Below are positions 1-6,629 of a stretch of 12,221 nt of DNA, piece by piece. The translations under genes and the position numbers were made by a program. Position 1 is the stretch's first letter, and each line of letters begins with the position of its first letter. The stretch comes from Pseudanabaena sp. UBA1465 (lineage in GTDB: Bacteria > Cyanobacteriota > Cyanobacteriia > Pseudanabaenales > Pseudanabaenaceae), in contig DCSN01000137.1 in NCBI GenBank assembly GCA_002325645.1, forward strand, positions 4,532 to 16,752. The letters run 5' to 3'. Under the pieces are notes generated by a model. The model saw only the letters and a list, made by a program, of their open reading frames with translations, was not told the origin of the DNA and did no database searches.

Positions 1-7
1 CACTACT

Positions 8-1951
8 TTATTTTCTGTTTTCGATCGCGATCGCCTCAATTTCATCGGCAGGGGTAAATCTAAAAATCTGAGAATAGAAATAGAACTCACCATCTAGCGC
101 TCGTTTGATATTTTCAGCTTTACGGAAGCCATGCTGTTCGCCTTCAAAGGGAACATAGGCAACGGGTAAACCTTTTTTGCGTAAAGCATCCACCATCATT
201 TCCGCTTGATTGGGCGGCACGACTTTATCTTCTAAGCCTTGGAAAAAGGCGATCGCGCAGGATAGCTTGTCGGTGAAATGGATAGGCGATCGCTGAATAT
301 ATAAATCCTTTTGTTCAGGATATTTGCCGATCAAACTATCGAGATAGCGGGATTCAAATTTATGGGTGTCGGTAGCTAAGGCTTCGAGATCGCAAATGCC
401 GTAATGACTTGCCCCTGCTTTGAAATCATCGCGGAAGGTCAAGGCGCAAAGAGTGGTGTAGCCGCCAGCACTGCCGCCCGAAATCGCTAAGCGATCGCCA
501 TCGACTAAACCCTTATCCGCAAGGAATTTTGCCCCGTTAGCGCAATCATCGACATCGACAATGCCCCAGTTACCCTTGAGGCGATCGCGATATTCGCGCC
601 CATAGCCAGTGCTGCCGCCATAGTTGACATCTAGCACCGCAAAGCCGCGACTCGTCCAATATTGAATGCCGAGGCTCAAACTGCCTGAAGTGGATGCGGT
701 GGGGCCCCCATGACTTTTGACTAATAGCGGTGGTTTCTGATTAAATTCGGCTTGGAAGTCTTTGTTTTTGGGTGGATAGAATAACCCATGAGCCGTCTTC
801 CCATGTTCGGTAGGAAATTCCACAGGCTGTGCCGCCGAAATATATTCGGGATCAAGCTGTAAGGCAGAAGCAACCCGCACTTTTTGCCAAGTTCCCTGGG
901 TGACATCTAACAAAACGATCGCGGTCGGTTCTGTCGCTGCGCCACCATGAAAGACAGCGCGATCGCCTTCGCAATGGATTCCTGAAATAGAAGTAAAGGG
1001 TAATGCAATTTCTTGTAAACCTGCTTCGATATTCGCAGGATCGAGAATTGCTAAATGGGATTGACCATGCTGCGTATAGGAGCAGAGAATTCTACCATCG
1101 CCAGTAAAGTCATAGGTGGACATCCCAAAGACCCATTGCGGCAAGCCAAATTCCGCTTCCATCGGTGCAAGAGCTTGAATCGCAAGATTATCTACGGCAC
1201 TATAGAGATTCCACCAACCAGTGCGATCGCTGACAAAATAGAGATTGCCATCAGGCGACCATCGAGGCTGAAAAATCGATTCATGTTCACCACCAGCCAC
1301 TAATTGCGGATTTTGAATCGCGAGAACCCCAAATTCTGATTCCACTAAATCGGCAACCCATAGTTCCGTTCCATCCCAAGGCATATTCGGATGATGCCAA
1401 CTAATCCAAGCCAATTTGTCGCCCGTTGAATTTAAACAGGGCGAAGCATAAAAGTCTGCACCCGCAACTAATACTTGAATATCTTCCCCATTGCTGGTAT
1501 TTACCGCCACTAAGGTATTAATCGGCTCGCCGCCTGCGGTGTGATCTTCGCGTACACAAATCAATTTGCCATAGAGCCGACTCCACACAAAATCTGCATA
1601 ACGATAGGCACTCTCAATGGTTAAGGGTTTGCAAGAGCCGCCGCCAACTTTGCGATAGATACAGCGATCGCTAAAGTTAGAGAAATAAATCCTCCCATCA
1701 TCCACTAAATATTCGCCGCCGCCATATTCATGAACTAGCGATCGCACGTTTAAGGTAGCAGGAGTCATTTCGCGATAGTTGCCTTCGCTGTCGCAGCGCA
1801 TAATCACATTGCGCCCCCCTTCCGTCGGTCTGCCCTCATTCCAATAGACATAACCACCATCAATGGCGATCGCGCCGAGACGAATACTACTAGAAACAAT
1901 CAAATCAGAACTAATTGGCGATTTCCAAGAACCGTAGGGAGACATTACCAT
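8..1951 (-). CDS. S9 family serine peptidase (prolyl oligopeptidase / acylaminoacyl-peptidase type)
   Basis: This is a cytoplasmic serine peptidase of clan SC, expected to cut short peptides or release N-terminal dipeptides or acyl-amino acids; the exact substrate cannot be read from sequence. The first ~370 residues form a beta-propeller-like region with TolB/PD40-type blades (for example FQPRWSPDG near 228-235 and the SDRTGWWNLY blade near 241-250). The C-terminal alpha/beta-hydrolase domain has the oxyanion-side motif HGGP (414-417), the nucleophile elbow GGSAGG with Ser494, the acid in GLEDKVVP at Asp575 and the base in GEQHGF at His607, so the triad is complete. At 647 residues it has the usual full length. 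No signal peptide is visible. The start is uncertain: M1 or M3 (MVMSPYG) are both possible and neither has a clear Shine-Dalgarno. A MITE-like element begins about 60 bp upstream and may lie in or near its promoter. Confidence 0.93.
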   Translation of the reverse strand: MVMSPYGSWKSPISSDLIVSSSIRLGAIAIDGGYVYWNEGRPTEGGRNVIMRCDSEGNYREMTPATLNVRSLVHEYGGGEYLVDDGRIYFSNFSDRCIYRKVGGGSCKPLTIESAYRYADFVWSRLYGKLICVREDHTAGGEPINTLVAVNTSNGEDIQVLVAGADFYASPCLNSTGDKLAWISWHHPNMPWDGTELWVADLVESEFGVLAIQNPQLVAGGEHESIFQPRWSPDGNLYFVSDRTGWWNLYSAVDNLAIQALAPMEAEFGLPQWVFGMSTYDFTGDGRILCSYTQHGQSHLAILDPANIEAGLQEIALPFTSISGIHCEGDRAVFHGGAATEPTAIVLLDVTQGTWQKVRVASALQLDPEYISAAQPVEFPTEHGKTAHGLFYPPKNKDFQAEFNQKPPLLVKSHGGPTASTSGSLSLGIQYWTSRGFAVLDVNYGGSTGYGREYRDRLKGNWGIVDVDDCANGAKFLADKGLVDGDRLAISGGSAGGYTTLCALTFRDDFKAGASHYGICDLEALATDTHKFESRYLDSLIGKYPEQKDLYIQRSPIHFTDKLSCAIAFFQGLEDKVVPPNQAEMMVDALRKKGLPVAYVPFEGEQHGFRKAENIKRALDGEFYFYSQIFRFTPADEIEAIAIENRK

Positions 1952-2006
1952 GAGTTTTACTAAAGTTTTTCTATCTATAAATGATTATGTCGCGATCAAT
2001 TTTTTC

Positions 2007-2013
2007 TACCTAA
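2007..2013. repeat. Target-site duplication TACCTAA, left copy
   Basis: The 7-bp direct repeat TACCTAA directly abuts the left terminal inverted repeat of the MITE-like element; its partner is at 2154-2160. Because A2013 and T2154 also extend the inverted repeat by one base pair, the duplication could be counted one base shorter. Confidence 0.6.
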
Positions 2014-2153
2014 CTGATGTTACATGGATAGAAGATCGCCCTCTCCTCCCAGCCTCCTCGCCCAGAGGGCGAGGAGGAGTAAAATCTGGTTCCCCTCGCC
2101 CTTTGGGAGAGGGGCTAGGGGAGAGGGTTTTAAAAACCTCCGCGTAACATCAG
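2014..2153. mobile_element. MITE-like element with 10-bp terminal inverted repeats
   Basis: The ends are perfect inverted repeats, CTGATGTTAC at 2014-2023 and GTAACATCAG at 2144-2153; the match continues imperfectly inwards (GGA after two mismatches). Immediately outside both ends is the same 7-mer TACCTAA (2007-2013 and 2154-2160), read as a target-site duplication. The interior has no gene. It holds two GC-rich hairpins: CCTCCTCGCCC/GGGCGAGGAGG (2053-2063 and 2067-2077, loop AGA) and CCCCTC..GAGGGG (2092-2114). The GGGAGAGGGGCTAGGGGAGAGGG-like interior resembles dispersed cyanobacterial repeat sequence. I infer a non-autonomous element moved by a transposase encoded elsewhere; the family is not identified. 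Confidence 0.7.
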
Positions 2154-2160
2154 TACCTAA
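2154..2160. repeat. Target-site duplication TACCTAA, right copy
   Basis: This is an identical copy of the 7-mer at 2007-2013, directly abutting the right terminal inverted repeat. Together the two copies mark the element boundaries and suggest that the insertion is not very old. Confidence 0.6.
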
Positions 2161-2166
2161 TATTGA

Positions 2167-2205
2167 AATAGTGAGAGGCGGCGCATCGCGCCGCCTCTCA
2201 CTATT
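2167..2205. repeat. Perfect palindrome, 18-bp stem, 3-nt loop
   Basis: The arms AATAGTGAGAGGCGGCGC and GCGCCGCCTCTCACTATT are exact complements around the loop ATC. The stem sits just outside the MITE right end. It carries the GGCGGCGC..GCGCC core seen in several other hairpins of this window. It could act as a bidirectional terminator, but no gene ends close by, so it is listed as a repeat. Confidence 0.75.
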
Positions 2206-2248
2206 CGGGTTTTGATTTGTCCTAACGAGAATGGCGATAATTTTATAT

Positions 2249-2287
2249 GGTGAGGATAGGCGGCACTTCGCTCCGCCTATCCTCACC
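2249..2287. repeat. Palindrome, 15-bp stem, 9-nt loop
   Basis: The arms GGTGAGGATAGGCGG (2249-2263) and CCGCCTATCCTCACC (2273-2287) pair perfectly. The central part GGCGGCACTTCGCTCCGCC resembles the core of the hairpin at 2167-2205, while the outer arms differ. It is probably another member of the same intergenic palindrome class. Confidence 0.7.
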
Positions 2288-2811
2288 TATTTGGGGCTAC
2301 CCAACTTATAGGTTAAAATCTTGTGAGAGATTATAGTAAAAAGCAAGGCATAAATATCTTGGTATGAAGCGATCGACAAATATGCCTTACGACCTGTCTC
2401 TTGATTCATGGGGGAGCATGAATATGAGACATTCTTGAAATGTGCAGAACCATTAATTATGGGCGTAACCGTCAATCATTTGTGACCATGACATCACGCA
2501 AATAGCTGCGGCTATTTATTTGCACATAAATATTTTTTATAATTTTAGCCCCCTAAGCCAAAATAAATAATTACCAAAGTTGGTTTATTTTGTCGTGATT
2601 TGTATTTCTTACAATAATTTTCACTTGTTCTATTCCCAATGTTTATAAGCTATCACATTTTTGCAACAAATATTACTTACAACGCTTTGCGCTTAAACCT
2701 AAATCAAGAAAAAAGTTTGATCAGCTTGTTTTTGCGTCCTAATGCAATCGATCACAGCTATATAAACATTTAAAGATTATTTTAAAATTTTTTAGTGATA
2801 TATTTGAGATA
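2288..2811. other. AT-rich intergenic stretch without a convincing gene
   Basis: No supportable gene was found. An open frame on the minus strand (2287-2475) has no ribosome binding site and no recognisable family. Two stem-loops are visible: GTCTC..GAGAC enclosing ATTCATG..CATGAAT (2395-2431), and AAATAGC-TGCG-GCTATTT (2500-2517). The rest, roughly 2520-2805, is AT-rich and has no HIP1 site. Confidence 0.5.
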
Positions 2812-2820
2812 TTATATCTC
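2806..2820 (-). terminator. Small hairpin at the end of the pentapeptide gene
   Basis: GAGATA and TATCTC pair around a TTA loop, which is the complement of the stop codon of the pentapeptide gene. The stem is short and AT-rich and is not followed by a clean T-run on the minus strand, so a terminator role is only possible. Confidence 0.3.
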
Positions 2821-3402
2821 TCCCGAATTCGTATTATTCAAGTTCGCCCCTTCTAACAATGTATTGGTAAGATTACTTCTTAAAATATTTATATTGTTCA
2901 GATTTGTGTCAGTCAGATTAGCATTTTCTAAATTGGCATAGCTTAGGTTGGCGGAAAAGCAGTTAGCACCCGTTAAGTCTGTGTCTCGCAGATCTGCAAA
3001 TTCAAGATGAGCGTTACTCAGATTTACGCCTCTTAAGTTCGCATTTTTCAGGATCGTCCCCCTCAGAATCGCTCCACTTAAATCGGCTCCCCCCAGATTT
3101 ACGCCCATTAAATTAGCATTGCTCAAATCGGCATTACTTAGATTGCTAAAGCTGAGGCTCGCTCCTTCTAAATTTGCTCCTCGCAAATCAGATTTGCTTA
3201 AGTCTGTAAGGTCAAGATCGGCATCTCGCAGATCGGAACTGGTTAAATTGATTGCGGTTAGCTTGCAGCAAGATAACTTTAGTCCAGAAAAGTTTTCCGA
3301 ATCAAAATCTTTACGTCCCATTTCGTACATTTTTTTTAAAGCCATCCCCATTGCGAAGGCATTGCTTGTGTGAGAGTGCATTTTGGGATTAGTAGTCATC
3401 AT
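2812..3402 (-). CDS. Pentapeptide-repeat protein
   Basis: Residues ~36-192 are almost uninterrupted A(D/N)LXX-type pentapeptides (about 31 repeats, e.g. ANLEG, ADLSN, ANLMG, ADLSG). These should fold into a right-handed quadrilateral beta-helix of roughly eight coils. The first ~35 residues are a non-repeat, Met-rich segment (AMGMALKKMYEMG) and may form a capping helix; it lacks a clear signal peptide, so the protein is probably cytoplasmic. Pentapeptide-repeat proteins are abundant in cyanobacteria and mostly of unknown function. Some members elsewhere mimic DNA and inhibit gyrase, but nothing here supports that specifically. The start has two adjacent ATG codons (3402 and 3399) behind a weak purine stretch. 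The gene is transcribed divergently from the small lysine-rich gene; a palindrome lies 20 bp upstream of its start. Confidence 0.92.
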   Translation of the reverse strand: MMTTNPKMHSHTSNAFAMGMALKKMYEMGRKDFDSENFSGLKLSCCKLTAINLTSSDLRDADLDLTDLSKSDLRGANLEGASLSFSNLSNADLSNANLMGVNLGGADLSGAILRGTILKNANLRGVNLSNAHLEFADLRDTDLTGANCFSANLSYANLENANLTDTNLNNINILRSNLTNTLLEGANLNNTNSGEI

Positions 3403-3422
3403 TGCGATCGCTCTCTAGCTCG

Positions 3423-3456
3423 ATATTTAGCTATTTGCAGCTATTGACCTAAATAT
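3423..3456. promoter_or_regulatory. Operator-like palindrome between divergent genes
   Basis: The outer arms ATATTTAG (3423-3430) and CTAAATAT (3449-3456) are exact complements. A nested TAGCT..AGCTA pair is at 3428-3432 and 3439-3443. The site is about 20 bp upstream of the pentapeptide gene start and 180 bp upstream of the small lysine-rich gene. It could bind a dimeric regulator or form an RNA hairpin in the pentapeptide leader. No known regulator consensus was recognised. Confidence 0.35.
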
Positions 3457-3531
3457 AAAACGATCGCCTTTAATCTCGCTTCACCCTATTGGATTGCCAT
3501 CACTCCTGAGCGTTGGCAATCTCGCAGATTG

Positions 3532-3559
3532 TTGATGGTTAGGTTAGAATAGTTATAAA
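3532..3559 (+). promoter_or_regulatory. Possible promoter of the small lysine-rich gene
   Basis: TTGATG (3532-3537) and TATAAA (3554-3559) are separated by 16 bp, close to a sigma-70 type promoter. They lie ~75 bp before the start codon of the downstream gene. Between them and the gene is an 11-bp tandem repeat, TTTGATACGCA twice (3602-3623). The call rests on hexamer match only. Confidence 0.35.
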
Positions 3560-3601
3560 TGGTGATAGTAACTAGTGTCGAGATCCACTTGTCCTATCAT
3601 C

Positions 3602-3623
3602 TTTGATACGCATTTGATACGCA
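3602..3623. repeat. Tandem repeat of TTTGATACGCA, two copies
   Basis: Two exact adjacent 11-bp copies lie just before the GGAGA ribosome binding site of the small lysine-rich gene. The period is about one DNA helical turn. It could be a regulator site or a simple duplication in the untranslated leader. Confidence 0.5.
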
Positions 3624-3635
3624 TTGGAGAAAATC

Positions 3636-3731
3636 ATGTCAAAAGAACAAAAGAGCAACAAAGAATCCAAAAAGCCGAAAAAAGATCCTTCAGAAAAGAA
3701 AGAAAAGAAAGATCCAAAAAAATATAATTAA
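3636..3731 (+). CDS. Small lysine-rich protein, 31 residues
   Basis: The frame encodes 31 residues starting MSKEQKSNKESKKPKKDPSE and ending KKYN. Thirteen residues are Lys and the rest are mostly Glu, Asp, Ser, Pro and Asn, with no hydrophobic core, so the chain is probably disordered and very basic. Gene status rests on context: a good Shine-Dalgarno GGAGA (3626-3630) lies 5 nt before the ATG, a promoter-like pair lies upstream, and a strong hairpin follows 21 nt after the stop, making a free-standing unit. Short proteins beginning MSK..KSNKE.KKP are, as I recall, annotated as hypothetical in many bacteria; I cannot confirm homology here. A nucleic-acid or ribosome-associated role would fit the charge but is inference. 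Confidence 0.72.
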   Translation: MSKEQKSNKESKKPKKDPSEKKEKKDPKKYN

Positions 3732-3752
3732 CCCCCCTTCTCTTTCCATCTC

Positions 3753-3807
3753 CAAAAATAAACCAAAAGGGGTAGCGCTTTGTGCTGCCTTTTTTGGTTT
3801 ATTTTTG
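3753..3807 (+). terminator. Strong hairpin terminator of the lysine-rich gene
   Basis: CAAAAATAAACCAAAA (3753-3768) pairs perfectly with TTTTGGTTTATTTTTG (3792-3807). The inner part GGTAGC/GCTGCC continues the stem with G-U pairs to a 7-nt loop, giving about 24 paired positions. The A-rich left and T-rich right arms let it work as a terminator in both directions. Confidence 0.75.
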
Positions 3808-3858
3808 AGACAATTTGGCTATAACTAAACTGGTAGTACTTAACATGAGTTCGGGATA

Positions 3859-3882
3859 AGCCATGAGATCAATCTCATGGCT
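3859..3882. repeat. 10-bp-stem hairpin
   Basis: AGCCATGAGA and TCTCATGGCT pair perfectly around TCAA. It lies in the 266-bp spacer between the lysine-rich gene terminator and the Npun_F0494-type gene; its role is unknown. Confidence 0.5.
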
Positions 3883-3925
3883 CAAAGCTAAAACCCGTTA
3901 AAAAGGGTTAATAGCAATTTTAAGA

Positions 3926-3959
3926 AATATTTTAGTCAGTTTTAACTGACTAAAATATT
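3926..3959. repeat. AT-rich perfect palindrome, 15-16-bp stem
   Basis: AATATTTTAGTCAGTT and AACTGACTAAAATATT are exact complements with a tiny TT centre. It lies about 115 bp before the next gene. It lacks the GC core of the other hairpins. Terminator, operator or leader hairpin are all possible. Confidence 0.5.
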
Positions 3960-4073
3960 CTTCAGATCAAACAGTTTGAATGGGTTTAGGCTTTTAGCGC
4001 GTGATTTATTACAGGGTTATTGCGTAAGCCCTAACTAAAAAAATAAAAATACAATAAAAATCAGAAAAAATTC

Positions 4074-4514
4074 ATGTCTATCGAAATTCTGCCCCAACCA
4101 ACTCAAAACAATAATAAAAGAGATTTTAAAGACTTTACTGAGGCTGAACTTTACATATTACAAAGAGCAGAAATTGCGGTGCGCTGTGCGCCATTTACTG
4201 TGAAATTATTTGCTGATATGGCGACACAGGGGATCAACTTACGCGCGATCGCTGGTAATGAAGGTGTCAAGAATCAGTATCTAAATAGCTCGACTAATTT
4301 AATCATTACTGAAAATGCCCTGTTATGGTTAATTCAAGTTGGTATATTGCGCCGTGAAGTTGACGGACAAGGCATCACCGATAGCTTTCGGCTTACGCCA
4401 ATGGGTCATTTGTTGCTAGATAAATGGCAAAATCAGTCAAGATTTCCAAGCGCCACCATCGGCGATCATTTACAAAATTTTTGGGCGCAAATTCAAATAT
4501 CGAGATTTTTATAA
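4074..4514 (+). CDS. Npun_F0494-type conserved cyanobacterial protein, winged-helix-like
   Basis: The 146-residue protein has the pattern of a small cyanobacterial family of unknown function. It has a helical segment with RAEIAVRCAPFTVKLF (~31-46), a helix-turn-helix-like INLRAIAGNEGV (~54-65), a hydrophobic helix ALLWLIQVGILRREV (~82-96) and the conserved-looking GQGITDSFRLTPMGHLLLDKW (~98-118). The order helix - helix - 'GILRRE..G....FRLTPMG' is typical of winged-helix folds, where RLTPMG would be the wing strand. DNA binding is inference; it could equally be a protein-protein wing. The C-terminal ~25 residues look non-conserved. There is no good Shine-Dalgarno; the leader is A-rich. It is followed 4 bp later by a hairpin and is probably transcribed alone. 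Confidence 0.75.
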   Translation: MSIEILPQPTQNNNKRDFKDFTEAELYILQRAEIAVRCAPFTVKLFADMATQGINLRAIAGNEGVKNQYLNSSTNLIITENALLWLIQVGILRREVDGQGITDSFRLTPMGHLLLDKWQNQSRFPSATIGDHLQNFWAQIQISRFL

Positions 4515-4518
4515 AATC

Positions 4519-4559
4519 AGAAGATGAGTGGCGGCGCAAAGCGCTGCAACTCATCTTCT
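4519..4559 (+). terminator. Hairpin directly after the Npun_F0494-type gene
   Basis: AGAAGATGAGT (4519-4529) pairs with ACTCATCTTCT (4549-4559). Inside, GCGGCGC-AAA-GCGCTGC pairs after one G-A mismatch and with one G-U pair. AGTTTTAT follows. Its position 4 bp after the stop codon supports a terminator role; the GC core is shared with the other palindromes of the window. Confidence 0.6.
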
Positions 4560-4573
4560 AGTTTTATGTCCTA

Positions 4574-4699
4574 GGCAAAAGTTGCTTTGCCATATCTATT
4601 CTGGGTAATTTGAAACAAAATTAAAGATTTGAACGTCTGATTCGTAGAATCAGGAACAGATTTCTGTGGCGCGGCAAAGCTGCATCGCAGAAATCTGTT
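4574..4699. repeat. Cluster of three stem-loops in the 228-bp spacer
   Basis: In order these are GGCAAA..TTTGCC (4574-4591), CTGATT-CGTAG-AATCAG (4637-4653), and the larger AACAGATTTCTG (4655-4666) with CAGAAATCTGTT (4688-4699). The last encloses an imperfect GGCGCGGC-AAA-GCTGC core. They fill most of the stretch before the secreted-protein gene, so its transcript leader may be highly folded. No promoter was recognised with confidence. Confidence 0.5.
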
Positions 4700-4742
4700 T
4701 TCTAGTAAATCATGCAGTAAATTAAGCTAGGAATAAATCGCA

Positions 4743-6467
4743 ATGAGTATTTTTCAGAAAAAATTTCGGAAGCAACTAAGTAACACTTTTCAAAGAACTT
4801 CTTTATCTTTGCTGGCTGCAACCCTCGCCACTGCACCTTTTATCCATACTTTAGAAGCGATCGCTGCACCAGCTATTCCCCAAATTGTTGCTCAGGTTCC
4901 ACAGGACTGGCAAACAGGAGTAAAACTGTTGAAACTCCTTGATAATTCGGGCAACCTCTCAAGTATTGGCATCTTGTTTGATATCGCTAATAAGCCAACC
5001 ACAACCTATGCCAATGTGGTTTATCAGCTTTATGTACGCCGCGCAGGAGAATGGCGTGAAGTTTATACCAACTCTGGCGCGAGGCAGATCAGTAAACAAG
5101 CAGGTCGCTACTTTGCTCCCGTTGAATCAATTTCTCTAAGTAGCCTGAGTGAAAGAATTTCCCTAGATGATATTTACAATGGTGATCTCAAGGCAATTAC
5201 CATCGTTCGCTATGATTTACCTAATGGCACTAAGGATGCGAGATTTGAAATTGAAGAAATTAAATCTTTCTCATCAATCACGACCATCAGAGCATCGGAA
5301 GTAATTGCCAGCCGCACTACTTCGACCACCGCCAATACAAACACAATCAATAATTCCAATAATTTAGGAACGTCCGATCGCGATTTGGGCATTTCTAATG
5401 GTTCACAGACCGTCTCACAAACCACATCTTCCCAAACCTCGACTATCCAAACCTCGACTGTCCAATCTCAGAAGATCAAGCCCCTTGTCTCTAATCAAAA
5501 TAATGATGATGATGATGATGAGGACGATGACTATGATTGCGACAGTTCAGATCGTAAGGGGAATAACGGTGATCGTAGGGATGACAAGAATCGAAAGGAT
5601 CGTTCGGATAACCGTAGAACTGATAACAAGGATGGGAACCGTAATTCCGACAATCGTAGAAATGATCGTGATGATGATGATGATGATGACGATCGCAAGG
5701 ATCGGAAGAATTGCAAATATCGTGATGGCGCTGAGCTATCCAAGAAAAATCCCCATCGCGGACATTTTAGCCTCGCGGTTTTACAGTCCCCAGCCCGCCT
5801 ATCTCAAGTAATTGCGCGGGTATCGATCAAATCTAAGCGTTCTAATGGATTTCTCCAAGAGCGCTTTATCGGTGACTATCGCTTTGCGGTTAATCAACGC
5901 GCCACATTTATTCGCGGACTTAACCCCGGCGATCGCCTAGTTGTGCGTTTGTTTGATCTGCAAAATCGTGCCTTGGGTTATACCGAAGTACAGTTGCTCA
6001 AGGATTTCTCAACCATCAGCTTGGTTTTACCTAACGATCCCTCAGGCTACGGCACGTTGCGAACCGTCTCTGGGATCGACTCTCAACGAGTCGGACGGAT
6101 TGATAATAATGTCAGGGTCTATGACTACTTCACCCAAATTCAAACTACAACTGTGGTTAACAAAACAGTTGCTAGATTCCTGACCACATCAAAGGATATT
6201 CCCACCAATCTCTTTAATGTTGCAGGCTTACCTCAAGCCCCAACACAGTGCAGTTACACTAATGCTTTTTCTAGGGGTGAGCAGTCTCTACTGGAACGCT
6301 CGATCAGTGTCTTTAAACAGGATTTACCTCCTGTGATGCAGGTTTTACCAGGTCAACTAAGTTCCTTGATCTCTATCAACGATAGTCAAACTACCGTTGA
6401 TGTAGTTCGTAAGATCTTAGATTTCAAAGATTTACGTCCTAGTGGTATTCCTACTCTTTTTAACTAA
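4743..6467 (+). CDS. Secreted protein with Asp/Arg-rich low-complexity linker, unknown function
   Basis: The 574-residue protein starts with a signal peptide: basic n-region (residues 6-18), hydrophobic SLSLLAATLATAPFI (20-34) and a likely AIA/A cleavage near 41. Residues ~50-180 form one probable mixed alpha/beta domain, then a Ser/Thr/Gln/Asn-rich stretch (185-245). The linker at ~254-325 has two Asp runs (255-265 and 310-317) and many Arg-Asp and Asn-Arg pairs. A second domain, ~335-574, starts near HFSLAVLQSP and ends in a helical segment; Cys266, Cys324 and Cys503 are the cysteines I noticed after the signal. I do not recognise the family. Acidic runs could bind calcium or other cations, and alternating charge suggests a flexible spacer; both are inference. 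It is flanked by hairpins on both sides and appears monocistronic. The start follows AGGAA at modest distance. Confidence 0.82.
   Translation: MSIFQKKFRKQLSNTFQRTSLSLLAATLATAPFIHTLEAIAAPAIPQIVAQVPQDWQTGVKLLKLLDNSGNLSSIGILFDIANKPTTTYANVVYQLYVRRAGEWREVYTNSGARQISKQAGRYFAPVESISLSSLSERISLDDIYNGDLKAITIVRYDLPNGTKDARFEIEEIKSFSSITTIRASEVIASRTTSTTANTNTINNSNNLGTSDRDLGISNGSQTVSQTTSSQTSTIQTSTVQSQKIKPLVSNQNNDDDDDEDDDYDCDSSDRKGNNGDRRDDKNRKDRSDNRRTDNKDGNRNSDNRRNDRDDDDDDDDRKDRKNCKYRDGAELSKKNPHRGHFSLAVLQSPARLSQVIARVSIKSKRSNGFLQERFIGDYRFAVNQRATFIRGLNPGDRLVVRLFDLQNRALGYTEVQLLKDFSTISLVLPNDPSGYGTLRTVSGIDSQRVGRIDNNVRVYDYFTQIQTTTVVNKTVARFLTTSKDIPTNLFNVAGLPQAPTQCSYTNAFSRGEQSLLERSISVFKQDLPPVMQVLPGQLSSLISINDSQTTVDVVRKILDFKDLRPSGIPTLFN
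5505..5693. repeat. GAT microsatellites inside the secreted-protein gene
   Basis: Two runs of GAT codons (5 at 5505-5519, and 8 Asp codons at 5670-5693 of which all but one are GAT) bracket an Arg/Asp/Asn-rich coding stretch. Such trinucleotide runs change length by replication slippage without shifting the frame, so the linker length is likely variable between strains. A further short duplication, CCAAACCTCGACT twice, lies at about 5433-5459. Confidence 0.6.
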
Positions 6468-6525
6468 CGCTCGAAATCTTTGACGATGTAATGCTCTTGG
6501 CGCAGCACGCCGTCATAATAGTTAT

Positions 6526-6556
6526 ACAAGTGGAGGCGCATTGCGCCTCCACTTGT
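6526..6556 (+). terminator. Perfect hairpin after the secreted-protein gene
   Basis: ACAAGTGGAGGCGC (6526-6539) pairs with GCGCCTCCACTTGT (6543-6556) around ATT, followed by TTGTTTTAAGG. It lies 59 bp after the stop codon and 73 bp before ureD, so it should separate the secreted-protein gene from the urease operon. The core GGCGC-ATT-GCGCC matches the other palindromes. Confidence 0.65.
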
Positions 6557-6629
6557 TTGTTTTAAGGTGGTTTCGATCGCCAATTAGATGCTATGTTTCC
6601 TACTGAACGAATTTAATTAAAATATTTCC

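Noticed and set aside
1950..2147. 65-residue plus-strand frame overlapping the S9 peptidase start
   Set aside because: Its second half is MITE sequence, it has no ribosome binding site, and its start codon merely overlaps the CATG at the peptidase start.
2020..2286. Open frames on both strands across the GC-rich repeats (for example 2020-2286 minus and 2024-2215 plus)
   Set aside because: They read through the MITE and palindromes, giving Pro/Leu/Gly/Arg-rich repeat translations with no ribosome binding site. These are repeat sequence, not genes.
2287..2475. 62-residue frame on the minus strand
   Set aside because: It has no ribosome binding site, no recognisable family, and starts inside a stretch otherwise full of hairpins. 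Kept only as part of the intergenic description.
5398..5811. Open frame with long runs of Met in another frame of the secreted-protein gene
   Set aside because: The Met runs are the GAT microsatellites read one base off (ATGATG). The frame with signal peptide and full length is the real one.
6480..6629. NtcA box GTA-N8-TAC upstream of ureD
   Set aside because: The nearest candidate is GCT-N8-TAC (6590-6603), which has only one good half-site. Not enough to annotate.
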